Positions 46,684 through 58,402 of a stretch of 64,000 nt of DNA are shown in pieces (within the stretch, counting starts at the first letter, position 1; each line of letters starts with the position of its first letter). The notes under the pieces are model-generated. The model worked only from the letters and a program-made list of their open reading frames with translations, ran no database searches and was not told where the DNA came from. The translations under genes were made by a program, and so were the position numbers. The DNA is from Lycium barbarum. Its lineage: Eukaryota > Streptophyta > Magnoliopsida > Solanales > Solanaceae. Location of the stretch: contig NC_083345.1 of the NCBI RefSeq assembly GCF_019175385.1, positions 122,577,657 through 122,641,656 on the forward strand. The letters are read 5' to 3'.

Positions 46684-46860
46684 ACAGTGGCGGAGCCAAC
46701 ATAGTAATTGCAGGTTCGGTCGAACTCATTAACTGTGATTGAAACCCTTTATTTGTCTTGAAAAATTTATTGAATATATATAAATAGTTACTTTAGAATT
46801 CAGCAACTTAAACGAATTAGAATCTCGAACCCACAAATTTTAAATTCCGGCTCTGCGTAT
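46684..46860. mobile_element. Short dispersed repeat with GGCGGAGCC ends, second copy
   Basis: CAGTGGCGGAGCCAAC and CCGGCTCTGCGTAT are imperfect inverted ends. The interior GAACCCACAAATTTTAAATT matches the usual layout of this repeat. Confidence 0.6.
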
Positions 46861-46966
46861 CATGCATATATTATCTTGATGTATACATAGAACACAATTC
46901 AGATTTCACCATTTAAACAAGGTGAAAGATGTATTTGGTTTGGTATTCAATCATGGAATTAATCAT

Positions 46967-47093
46967 TTTCTCAAATAGATCCTTTTCCCACTACTTTTCA
47001 GCTTTTTTGTCTTGTTGGTTGCGTTCGAATTAAGCCTTCACATGATCCCAAGGGAAAATTAAATAAATTATGCATGATGTCATGTAAGGTACA
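46967..47093. repeat. Distal copy of the duplicated promoter segment
   Basis: It shares TTGTTGGTTGCGTTCGAATT and CATGATCCCA...GAAAATTAAATAAAT with 48844-48955, about 1.9 kb downstream and directly upstream of the gene at 49400. Confidence 0.75.
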
Positions 47094-47798
47094 TATAAAC
47101 AATGAATCGCAAATAAAAGGAAATGAAGATGCAAAGCCGAGGAACAGTAGGGGGATACGGGAAGAGTCAATTTTGTCATTAATTATTCGATGTAATGGGA
47201 AGAATTATAGTTGTAAAAGCGCTTATATACTATATATAGAGTTTTACTAACATACGACGTGAAGGTAGTAGGTTAACATCTTCTCGATTTTTTAATTTTC
47301 GTAAAAGCCCTTACTATTTTTGGCCAACTAATTAAAACTAGGTACCCTTTAATTTGTCTATTCAACCCCAAAACACTCCAATTCATTTGCATCACCCAAA
47401 ACCATTTTCTCTAAATGGGACTAGTACTCTGATCTTTTTTCTTCTAGAGATACTCTAAAATCACTTCTTCAATTTTTTTTTTTTTTTACTACTAGTACTA
47501 AACATTACTGAAAACGTGAAAATAAAAAACATTTTAAAATATTTCAGAATTTTACACAAAAAAAAATGCACAGTATACACGGTGTAGCACAAAGTTGCAA
47601 GCTGACAAACAAGAAAAAAAATATTAGAATTATTTGACATGCACATTTTGATGGTAATACATACATGTGCACAAATTCCAAGAATTTGCTCTTCAAGATG
47701 AAAGCCGTAGTTATGTGAGCTGTAAAAATCTTCCAAGCACACGCTATTGTAAAGGATGAGTTCTGTCGATATTACTCATTTTAGTCAATCATATTTTC
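47094..47798. other. Non-coding stretch upstream of paralogue 2
   Basis: No gene is visible. The minus frame 47461-47742 is T-rich noise. Confidence 0.4.
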
Positions 47799-48165
47799 TA
47801 CTCCGTTTCAATATATATAAACTTATGTCGTATCGTGAGGAGAAGAATCAGAAGATTACATCTTGTTATTTAAGATTTTATAAAGATTGTAACCCCCGCA
47901 TAAATTCTTAAAATCAAATACTATTCTTTGTCACTATTTTTCTTGTCTGGATTGTTATTTTCAGGAACGAAATATTAATCGTTACAACTGCATTTAAGAA
48001 AGAGTGAAGACTTTTAAAACTTGTGATTCAAAATAAATCTTGAATATTTGTGTGGCTGTAAATCATTTCATAAAATGAATTTATTTTCAAATTAGAAAAG
48101 AAGTCATTTATTTTGACACGAACTAAAAAGGAAATACGTTGATATAAATTGCATCAGAGGGAGTA
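47799..48165. mobile_element. Stowaway-like MITE
   Basis: Left end CTACTCCGTTTCAATATATA and right end GATATAAATTGCATCAGAGG with GAGTA are imperfect inverted repeats of the Stowaway type. Confidence 0.5.
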
Positions 48166-48843
48166 TCATTTTGTAATTCAATAATATTGTCATGATCAAA
48201 TACTAATTAGACAAGACAAGTTATGATGTACTTTGATGTCTTAATTCTATGGTAATACCTACGAAGCTTCGGGAACGGAATTCGATATATTGGTTTCGAC
48301 ATGAAAGGTGTACTCCCTTTCGTTTTAATTTGCTTTTCTACTTTGACAGTCAGCATTCTAAAGTTACATCTATAATCAGCGGTAAAATTAAATAAATTTA
48401 ACATCTTCTTATTAAATTATCAGTTTAATCATTAAGAAAATTCAAAGAATTGGTAACTGAATTGACAGATAAAAAAAGACAATTGTTTTCAAACTATTAA
48501 TGATACCTCGATACCTATAAATTAGTAGTAACATTTTTTCTGATTCAATTTATTCGTTAAACCAAAATTTGCACACTCACATGTGTTTTAAATAATAGAA
48601 CATGTTTTTCATTTATTTCAAATAAAATAAAATAAAATAAAATAAAATAAAGGGGACAAACAGATGAGCTGGGGCAAGTAGACTTAGGCCTAAGGTATCT
48701 TTAGGCTTTATGCAACTGTGGTCTAGGATTTAATTGAATTTTTTGGTACTGTGTGTTTTTGTTGTACCGTGTGATGTATATCATTTCTGATTGGTCATGG
48801 TACTAATTGTGTTAATTTTGTTATTAATAATTTTCACGGGGTT
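48166..48843. other. Non-coding stretch
   Basis: It contains a partial MITE start (TACTCCCTTTCGTTTTAATT near 48312) and an (ATAAA)n microsatellite of about six units at 48621-48651. Confidence 0.45.
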
Positions 48844-48955
48844 TTCTCAAATAGTTTCTTTTCCCACTATGTTGCAGCTTTGTCGTCTTGTTGGTTGCGT
48901 TCGAATTAAGCAGTAACATGATCCCAGGGAAAATTAAATAAATTTTGCATGATGT

Positions 48956-49262
48956 ACTTATAGCCACATTCGTAAGGTACCATTTCTTTCTTTAATCAGC
49001 TCTCCCAGCTCTATCTTCTTCTTATTCAATTAGTTTCTCTTTTTAAGAAAAATTCTAGTGAAGATCTATCTTTTTTGCATTTATTCCCCTTTTGTGTAAG
49101 TATTATATATGTAGTACTACTTATAGCCACATTCATAAGGTGCCATTTCTTTAATCAGCTCTCCAGGCTCTATCTTATTCAATTAGTTTCTCTTTTTAAG
49201 AAAAAAATCAAGTGAAGATCTATGTTTTTTGCATTTATCCCTCTTTTGTCTTTTGGCTATAT
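48956..49262. repeat. Tandem duplication in the promoter of paralogue 2
   Basis: Units 48956-49118 and 49119-49262 both start ACTTATAGCCACATTC and contain ATCAGCTCTCC, TTATTCAATTAGTTTCTCTT and GTGAAGATCTAT. The copies differ by small indels. The second unit ends at the TATA box, so the gene's proximal promoter is doubled. Confidence 0.85.
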
Positions 49263-49266
49263 ATGC
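49257..49266 (+). promoter_or_regulatory. TATA box of paralogue 2
   Basis: CTATATATGC lies 134 bp before the ATG and is followed by a CA/CT dinucleotide tract (49329-49352). Spacing suits a plant core promoter with a 5' UTR of about 100 bases. Confidence 0.5.
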
Positions 49267-49399
49267 GTTATATACTTGAATGGAACAAAATTTTCAGAAA
49301 AAAAATATATATATTATGCTTACCTAGTACACACACACACTCTCTCTCTCTATAACCCTAATTTGTTGATCTTGGTGCAGGATAAAATAAATTAATATA

Positions 49400-49876
49400 A
49401 TGACAGATCATCAGGAGATTTCTCTTAGAGTTTTGGCAATATTCTTAAGCTTTATCATTGCCTTTGTGCAGCTTAAGTATCAAGGTAAGGATGAGCAGAC
49501 TCCTTTTGAGACACGCCCGCTAACTGTGGGTTTGTCAGTAAGCTCTTGGCTATTTTGCTGGTTGTTATATGGAATCAAGCTAAATTTTCCTATGCTCTAT
49601 CAAGCATACTTGGATGCTGTACCCATTGATGTGGATTTATTTGGGTCATTTTCAATGGCGAGCACCGCCTGTCTTTTGTTCTCAAATTCCATCGTCTGGC
49701 CAATTGTATGCTTGTTGTGCCTTGTCATACCAGCATGGAAAACCTTCTGTTGGATTTTCAAGAAATTGGAACGTTGTTTTGGAGATACAGAGTTCTGGAG
49801 GACAAGTGTAGAACCTATTCTTTACTATCTGTGGAGGAAGATGAACGTGATGCCACGTCCCATGCTTCCTCTATAA
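49400..49876 (+). CDS. Small multi-pass membrane protein, paralogue 2
   Basis: This 158-residue protein is intronless as read and the paralogue of the one at 17305. Hydrophobic segments at about residues 8-25, 45-62, 78-96 and 98-119 suggest four membrane spans. Conserved blocks shared with the paralogue are LKYQ, QTPFET, VSS-L-CWLLYGIKL-FP, DLFGS-SMAS and FGDTEFWR-SVEPILY. By eye the two are a little over half identical. It carries more cysteines than its partner. TTGGTGCAG just before the ATG could be an intron acceptor in the leader. The promoter region is duplicated twice over (46967/48844 and 48956/49119). Function and family are not recognised; the location is probably membrane. Confidence 0.75.
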   Translation: MTDHQEISLRVLAIFLSFIIAFVQLKYQGKDEQTPFETRPLTVGLSVSSWLFCWLLYGIKLNFPMLYQAYLDAVPIDVDLFGSFSMASTACLLFSNSIVWPIVCLLCLVIPAWKTFCWIFKKLERCFGDTEFWRTSVEPILYYLWRKMNVMPRPMLPL

Positions 49877-50392
49877 TTCGCACTACTAAAAAAACACTGA
49901 ATTTCGACAGAAATTTTCCCTTTGAAAAACAATCTATTCAGTTTTTCAAGCTCTACTAAGTAATTAGGGCATGATGGTTTGTTAGCCGCTTTAACCCCAC
50001 TTCTACTCAATATCGGATATATAAATTTTCCCACCATTTGAAATTTCAGTTATGTATGTTACCACGACATTTCCGCTCTGTTCAGCTCTCATCTTTTGTT
50101 TGTACTCTTTAATTTGCTTGCTTTACTGGTTACAGTAATCAAATTTTAATACAGTATGTAACATTATATTTTTCCCCGTTTTCCGTACATTTTCTCACGT
50201 TTCTGTTCTCTGATGGTTTGGTGTTGTAATTGGTTGCTAACCAATTCTACTTCATTCTTCAACCTTAGAAAATGACTAATGAGTAGTCATTGGGGTTAGA
50301 AATTCTCTCTTTAAGTGGACTCACGTATTTCTTATATACACATATTTGTCACACATTATGGATATTTTGGTGTACTTCAATTTTTTCTCTTA
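49877..50392. other. 3' flank of paralogue 2
   Basis: No further gene is visible. Frames overlapping the end of the CDS are shadows. Confidence 0.4.
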
Positions 50393-50630
50393 AAAGAATG
50401 AATCATCTACAGCATGTTTGGAAGAATTGTAGTCAGTTGTCAATCATTTTTAAATAGGAGGTCATTATTGAACAAGAACAAAAAGAATGAATCATATCTA
50501 CTGCATGTTCGGAAGAATTGTAGTCAGTTGTCAATCATTTTTAAATAGGAGGCCATTATTGAACATGAACTAAAAGAATGAATCATCTACAGTATGTTTG
50601 GAAGAATTGTAGTCAGTTGTCAATCATTCT
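50393..50630. repeat. Tandem repeat of about 90 bp, 2.6 units
   Basis: Units start at 50393, 50482 and 50573 with AAAGAATGAATCAT and share GGAAGAATTGTAGTCAGTTG and TCAATCATTTTTAAATAGGA. The third unit is cut off after TCAATCATT. Confidence 0.9.
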
Positions 50631-51218
50631 GGCAAGTAGTTTTTCCTTTGGCTTTATTTCTTTTTCATTTTCATGGTCAAGAAATAGGTAGTCATGTAGG
50701 GTCCCCATTGTGATAAAGGGTTGTAAAGCTGCCGGCCACTGAACAAACAAATTAAAACCAAAGGGAAAAAGGACCGGAAAGGTTACATTTTATTATTATT
50801 ACTTTACTACTCTTTCCAGTTATAGATTTGCTATATCTTTTTTCTGCATCTTTACAAATAAAAAAGGTTTTAACATTTCTATACAAGGCGACTGCACCAA
50901 TAGTTGTTTAGGATACCTTTTAAAATCTGGAAAAAAAATATAATTTAGTTATTGGCACAGGTATTATAATTTATACTTTATTGCACAAACTTCATTATTT
51001 CATTTTTTAATTTCATTTGCAATCGCACAATTAATCTATTTGATCAAACTTTTTTGAGAGGCCACAAGTGCTTATATTTTCTAAAAAGTGCTTATTTTAA
51101 ATAAATAAAGTATTTGACCAAATTTTTTAGAGAAAATAGGTGCTTCTGGGAGTAGTGAAAACTGCTTTTTAGAAGCTAAAAAAAATTATAAGTACCATCT
51201 GAGGGGAAAAAAAACATA
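50631..51218. other. Non-coding stretch
   Basis: No recognised gene. A short inverted pair with AAAAGTGCTTATTTT-like motifs near 51065-51175 may be a small MITE. Confidence 0.35.
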
Positions 51219-51345
51219 TTTTGGGTCTTCCCCTAGACCTTACCCCTACCTTTTGACTGATAAAGAGATTGTTTCCGATAGACCCCCGGCTCAAGAAAAG
51301 ATAAAAGAGCATTGTTAGAAATAATAAACAATAATAATAAGCAGC
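51219..51345 (-). mobile_element. Degraded LINE/SINE 3' tail
   Basis: Read on the minus strand, it has TTGAGCCGGGGGTCTATCGG, GAAACAATC and GTAGGGGTAAGGTCTAGGGG, the same tail as the LINE at 30583 but truncated before the TTG repeats. Confidence 0.65.
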
Positions 51346-51719
51346 AATAACAACAACGCAATAGGATAATATAGTAAAAAAACAATCAGATAGTCAAATA
51401 TAAAGGCATGTCAAAACACTATAGAAAGCAAGATGTGCTTCATGTACTTGAAATATACTTTTTTTTTTAGTTAATTTTATGGTTTCATCTTCTGAGTGTT
51501 TAATATAAGATCCGGTTCCATCACACATTCTTTAAATATATACAGGTGTAAAAATGTTAACTTTAGATATAATCCACATCTTTACTAATTTATATGTATC
51601 TATTAGCACGCTTATTATATATAATTAACATATCTAAATATGAAAGGAAAAATATTGTAATTTTGGCACAACTGAACATACAATTTTTAGCAGAAAAAAT
51701 AAATTTAAATTTGGAAAAG
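51346..51719. other. Non-coding stretch
   Basis: No recognised feature. Confidence 0.35.
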
Positions 51720-51890
51720 GTACCCACATCACAACACCCACTCCTCCACCACCCTCACCCACTACCTCACCACCATCCAACCCCACAACCACTCACCTCC
51801 ACCCTACCACCCACTACCCCACCTTTATCCCACAACCGCTCACCTCACACCACCCACCCCTCCATCACCCTCACCCACTACCTACTTATT
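51720..51890. repeat. C/A-rich minisatellite-like tract
   Basis: About 170 bp consist almost only of C, A and T, built from degenerate CCCACTACC, CACCCTCACC and CCACAACC motifs. CACCCTCACCCACTACCT occurs twice (near 51750 and 51867). The plus frame across it is a His/Pro/Thr artefact. Confidence 0.75.
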
Positions 51891-51994
51891 TTTAAAGTTT
51901 TTATTTTGTTTTATTAATATATATAAATTAATTTCTAATTAAGAGTTAAAGATATTTTAGTACTTACAAGTTATTATACAGTATCATACAGTCA

Positions 51995-52147
51995 AACCAA
52001 ACAATACAAATTTTATTAAACCACAACAAACGATACAGTCTATCCAAATATTGTGTTCATTAATACAATACAATACAATATAACACCATATTGTACCATA
52101 CCGTACTGTACATTAATGAACCGCGGGAAACAACCATCCAAACAAAG
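51995..52147. repeat. Dispersed repeat with ATACAATACAATA core
   Basis: Motifs AACGATACAGT, ATACAATACAATACAATATA and GGGAAACAACCATCCAAAC are typical of a Solanaceae MITE-like repeat. Ends were not resolved. Confidence 0.4.
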
Positions 52148-52870
52148 AGTAAAAGAACAAACTAACAATAACAAAAAGGAGTATGTAGGATAGAAGTTAA
52201 TAACCTGAAATTTGTGACGGAAGAAAACTGAAATCGATAGTTTTGCTGCTAAATCAATATTTTACGCAATCAAATAATCAACATCACAATTATTTGATCA
52301 AGGCCAACCTCGATCAGTAGAAAGGGATGATTTTAGTGTTCACCTGAAACAAAATTTACAAAGAATCAAGTTAATACTCATGATCCTAAAGACTAACAAA
52401 TTATACAAAATTAAGACAAAAAATAAATCTGAAAAATATTGAAAAGTAGAGAAAAGAAAAACAAGATATTAGGTAAAGAAAGTTCATGAAAATTGAACAT
52501 TAAATCACTCATCAAATAATAAAAATATAAGTTGGAGTTAGAAAGATGAAAGCTAAAATAAGGTATGGTTGCCGTTAATGGTGTATGAATCAAATTAATG
52601 ACGTCACCAATTTGGTTTCAAACTCTCAATAACTAGGTTGAACTCCTAAGTGCTAGAGTTGAAACCAACGTGTTTTAGGATTTAAGTTAAGGAAAGGTTT
52701 AATAGTGAAAATTTAATGGATTTTTAAGTTTTAAATATTATGAAAATTATTAAAAGACTATTTTATCTATTGTGCAGTTTTTTTAATGAGGGGTAAAAGT
52801 TCCATCAACATATCTAAGGCCAATGTAGCTTTTGAATTGGTTTTGTAACTAGGAGTTGTTATAAATAAAC
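52148..52870. other. Non-coding stretch before element F
   Basis: No gene is visible. It ends with TAAAC, the target duplication of element F. Confidence 0.45.
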
Positions 52871-55541
52871 TGTCACGCCCCGAACCATGGCCTGGACATA
52901 ACACGGCACTCGGTGCCTGACTGCCTGTGACCGAGCAAACCACATGGCTTGCTGAATCGTCATGATACATAACGTAAGCGGAATATAACATAAATGCATA
53001 ATGAGCCTTTATAAAACATGGTAAGTCATAATACTTAATAAAATACTTGTTTAAACATGAGTGAGCCAAAATGGCTATACGACTCCAAATGTCTGACACG
53101 ACATAATTGACTTGTCTAGTCTATGAAACCTCTATCATTAGTCTGACTGGAAAACATACTTACTGGGACAAGGCCCCCAGCATACCTTTAGATGCAAAAC
53201 TAAATAAGGAAATACAATGTCTAAACCACGAATGAGATGGGGCTCACCAACAAACTGGTACGTGCAAATCCTAATGAGCAGAGGCGTCGTCCTGTAAGTT
53301 CGTACCTGCATCGTGAAATGCAGGCCCCCGGGCAATAAAAAGGGGACGTCAGCACATTGAATGTACTGGTATGTAAAGCAACTGAAAGAAGTAACATAGG
53401 ACATGGAATAGCATGATAAGAACTGAAACTGAAAACCTGGACATGAACATGAGCATGAGTACATATGTATATATATATATATATATATATAACATCAGTA
53501 ACAACATGATAAGTATGGAGAGCAATAACTTATAACCGATCCATGGTCTGGTGCTTGCGTCCCGCCAGCAGAACACTCAGTCCTTGCCAGGGAACATGAG
53601 ATTTGATATAATATGAAAGGATCCAATCATTATGAGAGATCGCCCGGGACATGGGTGGAGCGATCCTCATCCTACGGTGGCTACGTAGTTTCAGGCTATC
53701 TGAATCCCTCCTCGGTAATTAATGCAACTCCCAAGACATGAACGTGAAAAATAGTGGCACTTGCTGCCCATGGTATTTCATGAATCATAACTTGCTTGTA
53801 CATAGTGTTCATGAATCATAACAATAGTTCGAAATCATATATATATATATACTTGTCTTGAAAACATGCTTGTAACTTGCTGGATGAAATCATAAAGTTT
53901 CATATAAACATAATGAGAACACATGAGGAAGAATTCATGATTCATGGATTAAGCTAGGATTTCCTAATAACCGTAATGGAAGATTAGGAATGCAATAACG
54001 AATATAGATACAAAATTCATGCACATAAATACATAATTATGGGCTACCAATATGTTGGGTTTAATGCCCTAGGATTTGAACTTCATGGATTTTACGAAAC
54101 GGATCATGGGGAAGAACATAGAGATTCCCACATATGGATGGAAGTTCTATATACCTTAACTTCCAGCTTTTGAGTGTATCACAATGTCCTTCAATCCCTT
54201 CAACTTTAATCTATAGCAATACAAGTCGTAGAGACTCAATATTAGCAACAATATCCATGCTTTGTTCATCTAAGCATTTTATCAAACACTTGGTGGGCAT
54301 GAAGCTCCACAACCTTCATTAATGGTGTTTTCTTCACCAAATCCCCATTCTATTGCTTCTAGCTAATTCTACAATCTCAATTAGATGTAATTAACATCAT
54401 TCTTTATCACCCATATGAATACAACAATCCCAAGTCAACAATCCAATAACTCTAGCATAGTTCATATAATCCTCTTCATCAAACCTAATTATTATTCTCC
54501 CAAGAGTTCATCAATTCACAACTATAAATGATTTGGGAGTAGAAACATTACCTTTTATGAGTAGTCACCACGAAATCAACACCCCCAAGTTCGATCTTTA
54601 GCTTAAAATGACGGCAACAACTTGTACTACACTTTATCCTTCATGAGCTTCGGGATTCGGAGCCTTAAACTTGGTTGATTCTCTCCTATCTCTCTCTAAC
54701 TCTCCTATCTCTCACTTTCTCTCTCTAAGATCTGAAATTTGTGGGGAAAATGGGCTGCTAGGGTTAACATTTCCCTTATATACCAAGGGTAAATGGGTTT
54801 GACCCAACTTGAAAACGGGTTGGGACCTTCCTGTCTTAAAACGTCCATATCTCCCTATCCCGATGTCGCCTGTGAACCCACAACCTATGGTTGCAAAGGT
54901 ATTTCAATTATCTACAACTTTCGTTCTTTGAGTTTTCCCAAATTCCCAAGTTATGATAGGGTTATGGCCTCCCGAAGTCAGGTGACCCGAAACGTAATTG
55001 CGGACCAAGATACGTCCCATGTTACGGTCCCGTAACACAAAGGACGGACCGTAACTTGGTATCGTACCTTGGTGAAAATTTACAGTAAGGTTCTGGAAAT
55101 TTTTCCCGTGTTACGGTCCACTGTTACAGTCCGTAACACGAAGGACGGACCGTATCTTGGTACCGTATCTTGGGGGAAATTTCCAGTGAGGTTCTGGAAA
55201 TTTTCTCTATGTTACGGCTCACTGTTACGGCCCGTAACACGAGTTACGGTCCGTAACGTCACCGTAACGCAGACGAATTTTCCAGCGAACAGGCTTCAGT
55301 CAAATGGGCATAACTCTTTGCACAGATGTCCGTTTAATCCTCATAATATACCGTTGGAAAGCTATTTAATAGGGCTATAACTTTTATCAAGGAAGTTCTT
55401 CCAGATTCGCAACGGATCATGGAGTTATCGCTGCCCGAAATAGGCCTATCAACCATTTTCGCAACCGCTCAAACCTTCAGTTTTCCACTAGAACTCTAAT
55501 GATATGAGCTTAAACTCAGTTCCAAGATGCGGGGTGTTACA
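52871..55541 (-). repeat. 3' LTR of element F
   Basis: The plus-strand ends are TGTCACGCCCC and GGGGTGTTACA. It contains a TA microsatellite (53467-53490) longer than in the other LTR, a minus TATA GGTATATAAGGG at 54773-54784, and a cluster of TTACGGTCCGTAAC-type dyads at 55010-55270. Confidence 0.95.
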
Positions 55542-55554
55542 ATATCTCCCCCTT
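55542..55554 (-). promoter_or_regulatory. Polypurine tract of element F
   Basis: The minus-strand AAGGGGGAGATAT abuts the 3' LTR. The palindromic motif ATCATTC...GAATGAT lies just beyond it, at 55558-55577. Confidence 0.85.
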
Positions 55555-55577
55555 GGGATCATTCATCCTCGAATGAT

Positions 55578-55855
55578 GGGTAATGGTTAAGAATATGGCT
55601 GGACATGGCTTGACTACATGAATGTGAAGGAAACATGACATGGTTATATGGAAACTTGAATACTGAAGCATGAACTTGGGCACTGGATAGCTGACATGAG
55701 CGTGGAACATAAGACATAACATGACATGGGACCTGGAAGCTGACATGACGTAGTTTTATGAAACATTAGTGCCCAAACATGAGACATGAATAGTGAATAC
55801 ATGAACTTGAACGTGAAACGTGAGGCATGAATACATAAGGGACATGACATGAATA
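55578..55855 (-). other. Non-coding interval between pol and purine tract
   Basis: CATGA-rich DNA with repeated ACATGACATG motifs and no supported ORF lies between the end of the polyprotein and the purine tract. Small minus frames here (55537-55850) are low-complexity His/Met/Ser strings. Confidence 0.6.
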
Positions 55856-56638
55856 CTAAAGGTATTTACCTTGAAGTCTATCTGCCTGCTCTTCAAACAA
55901 GTGAGGATATCTAGATTTCATGTCTTCTTCGGCTTCCCATGTAGCCTCTTCAACCTTCTGGCTCCTCCATAAGACCTTTACTGAAGCTACTTCCTTAGTT
56001 CTCAACTTGCGAACTTGACGATCAAGAATGGCTACGGGGACCTCCTCATAGGTCAACCCATCCTTAACTGTTATAGTATTAGTAGAAACAACCAACGATG
56101 GGTCTCCTACACACTTCCTCAACATGGACAAATGAAATACGGGATGTACAGCAGCCAAGTCTTGTGGCAACTCTAGTTCATAAGCTACTAGACCGACTTT
56201 TCGTAGAATTTGGTAAGGTCCAATATATCTGGGACTTAGGTTCCCTTTCTTGCCAAATCTCATGACACCTTTCATAGGTGAGACTTTAAGGAACACCCAA
56301 TCATCAACTGAAAATTCTAAATCCCTTCGTCTCACATCTGTATAAGACTTCTGGCGACTTTGAGTCGTTTTTAAACGCTCCTGTATTAACTTGACTTTCT
56401 CCATAGCCTGATAAACCAAATCTGGTCCTAACAACTCTGCTTCACCTACTTCGAACCAACCAATTGGTGATCTGCACCTTCGCCCATACAGAGCTTCAAA
56501 TGGTGCCATCCCAATACTAGCATGATAACTATTATTATAGGAAAACTCAATAAGTGGTAAGTGATCATCCCAATTACCTTTGAAATCCAAGACGCATGCT
56601 CTCAACATATCCTCCAGAGTCTGAATAGTACGCTCAGC
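55856..56638 (-). pseudogene. pol: Integrase C-terminus with chromodomain
   Basis: After the TAG the frame continues with AERTIQTLEDM (containing the catalytic Glu), then the Met at 56608 and 249 further residues. Visible parts, counted from that Met, are SYNNSYHASIGMAPFEALYG (residues 23-42), the GPY module at about 130-132 (RYIGPYQILRKVG) and a C-terminal chromodomain-like segment at about 187-236 (VLWRSQKVEEATWE). In chromoviruses the chromodomain is thought to direct integration to particular chromatin. Confidence 0.88.
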
Positions 56639-56641
56639 CTA

Positions 56642-58399
56642 GCCATCAGTTTGTGGATGAAAAGCTGTGCTGAGGTTCACCTTGGTACCCAATCCTTTCT
56701 GAAAGGATTTCCAGAAATTCGATGTAAACTGAGCACCACTATCTGAAATAATGGACACTGGTGTCCCATGCAATCTGACAATCTCATTAACATACAGCTT
56801 GGCATAATCTTCTGCTGAATCTGTGGTCTTGACTAGCAAAAAGTGTGCTGACTTGGTAAGCCGGTCAACGATCACCCAAATAGAGTCATGTCTCCTAGCT
56901 GAGCGAGGTAAACCTGAGACAAAATCCATATTGATCATTTCCCATTTCCAGACAGGAATATCAATATTCTGAGCCAGGCCACCAGGCCTCTGATGTTCGG
57001 CTTTCACCTGCTGACAGTTCAGGCACTTAGCTACAAAATCTGCCACATTCTTCTTCATATCGTTCCACCAGTAAATCTCCTTGAGATCATGATACATCTT
57101 AGTGGAACCTGGGTGAATGGAATACCTGGAATTGTGAGCTTCTGACATGATTCGCTCTCTGAGTCCATCTATATCTGGGACACATAATCTGCCTTGGTAC
57201 CTCAAGGTACCATCATCTCCCCCTTGTTCAAAAGTCGTTGTCTTATGCTTGTGAATCGCCTCCTTCAGCTGCAACAAATAGGGATCACTAAATTGCTTCT
57301 CCTTGACTTCAACGACTAAAGAGGAAAGAGCACTATTCTGAACAACCACACCACCATCCTCGGAGTCCAAAAGTCGAACTCCAAGATTGGCCAAACGGTG
57401 AACTTCCTTTGTCATATCTCTCTTATCCACGTCCACGTGGGCTAAACTTCCCATGGAATGCCGACTAAGAGCATCAGCTACAACATTCGTTTTTCCCGGA
57501 TGATAGAGAATATCCACACCATAATCCTTAAGCAATTCGAGCCATCTCCTCTGTCTAAGATTTAGCTCCCTTTGCTTGAAGATATACTGCAGGATTTTAT
57601 GATCTGTGAAAATATCCACGTGCACTCCATACAAATAATGACGCCATATCTTAAGTGCAAAAATTACAGCTGCCAACTCTAAGTCATGAGTCGGATAATT
57701 CTTTTCGTGAACCTTGAGTTGACGAGATGCATAAGCTACAACCTTACCATGCTGCATTAAGACACATCCGAGACCAACTCCCGAAGCATCACAATAAACC
57801 ACGAATCCTTCAGTTCCCTCTGGCAAAGTCAAAACTGGAGCAGAAGTCAATCTTTTCTTCAACTCCTCAAAGCTTCGCTCACAAGCATCTGACCATTGGA
57901 ACTTAACTTTCTTCTGAGTTAACTTAGTCAATGGAGCAGAGATAGAAGAAAATCCTTCTACGAAGCGTCGATAATAGCCTGCCAAACCCAAGAAACTTCT
58001 TATATCAAAAACTGAGGTGGGTCTGGGCCAACTCTTTACGACGTCAATCTTTTGAGAATCAACTTTAACACCTTCACCCGAGATCACATGGCCTAAGAAT
58101 GCCACTGATTTAAGACAAAATTCACACTTTGAGAATTTTGCAAAAAGTTCGCGATCTTTAAGAGTCCGCAACACTATTCTGAGATGTTCTGCATGATCAG
58201 CCTCATTACGGGAATACACCAAAATATCGTCAATGAAGACGATGACGAATAAATCGAGATAAGGCTTGAAGACCCTATTCATAAGATCTATGAAAGAAGT
58301 TGGCGCATTTGTCAACCCAAATGACATAACAAGAAATTCAAAATGACCATAACGAGTCCTGAAAGCTGTCTTCGGAATATCAACTTCCTTAACCTTCAA
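56642..58399 (-). pseudogene. pol: Reverse transcriptase, RNase H and integrase core segment
   Basis: This 586-codon piece has no ATG at its start; the first codon is TTG after the TAG. Counting from that codon, reverse transcriptase has the catalytic FIDD box at residues 55-58. RNase H has VYCDASG (Asp204) and VADALSR (Asp309). Integrase has the zinc-binding His422, His429, Cys459 and Cys462, then catalytic Asp492 (MDFVSGLP) and Asp553 (IISDSG). The piece ends at the TAG at 56639, just before the third catalytic residue, Glu589. As it stands the integrase would lack its catalytic Glu. Confidence 0.9.
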
Positions 58400-58402
58400 C
58401 TA

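Noticed and set aside
56639..58402. Programmed stop-codon readthrough to make pol
   Set aside because: Related elements use one uninterrupted frame, and the stops fall inside catalytic domains, so nonsense mutation is the simpler reading.
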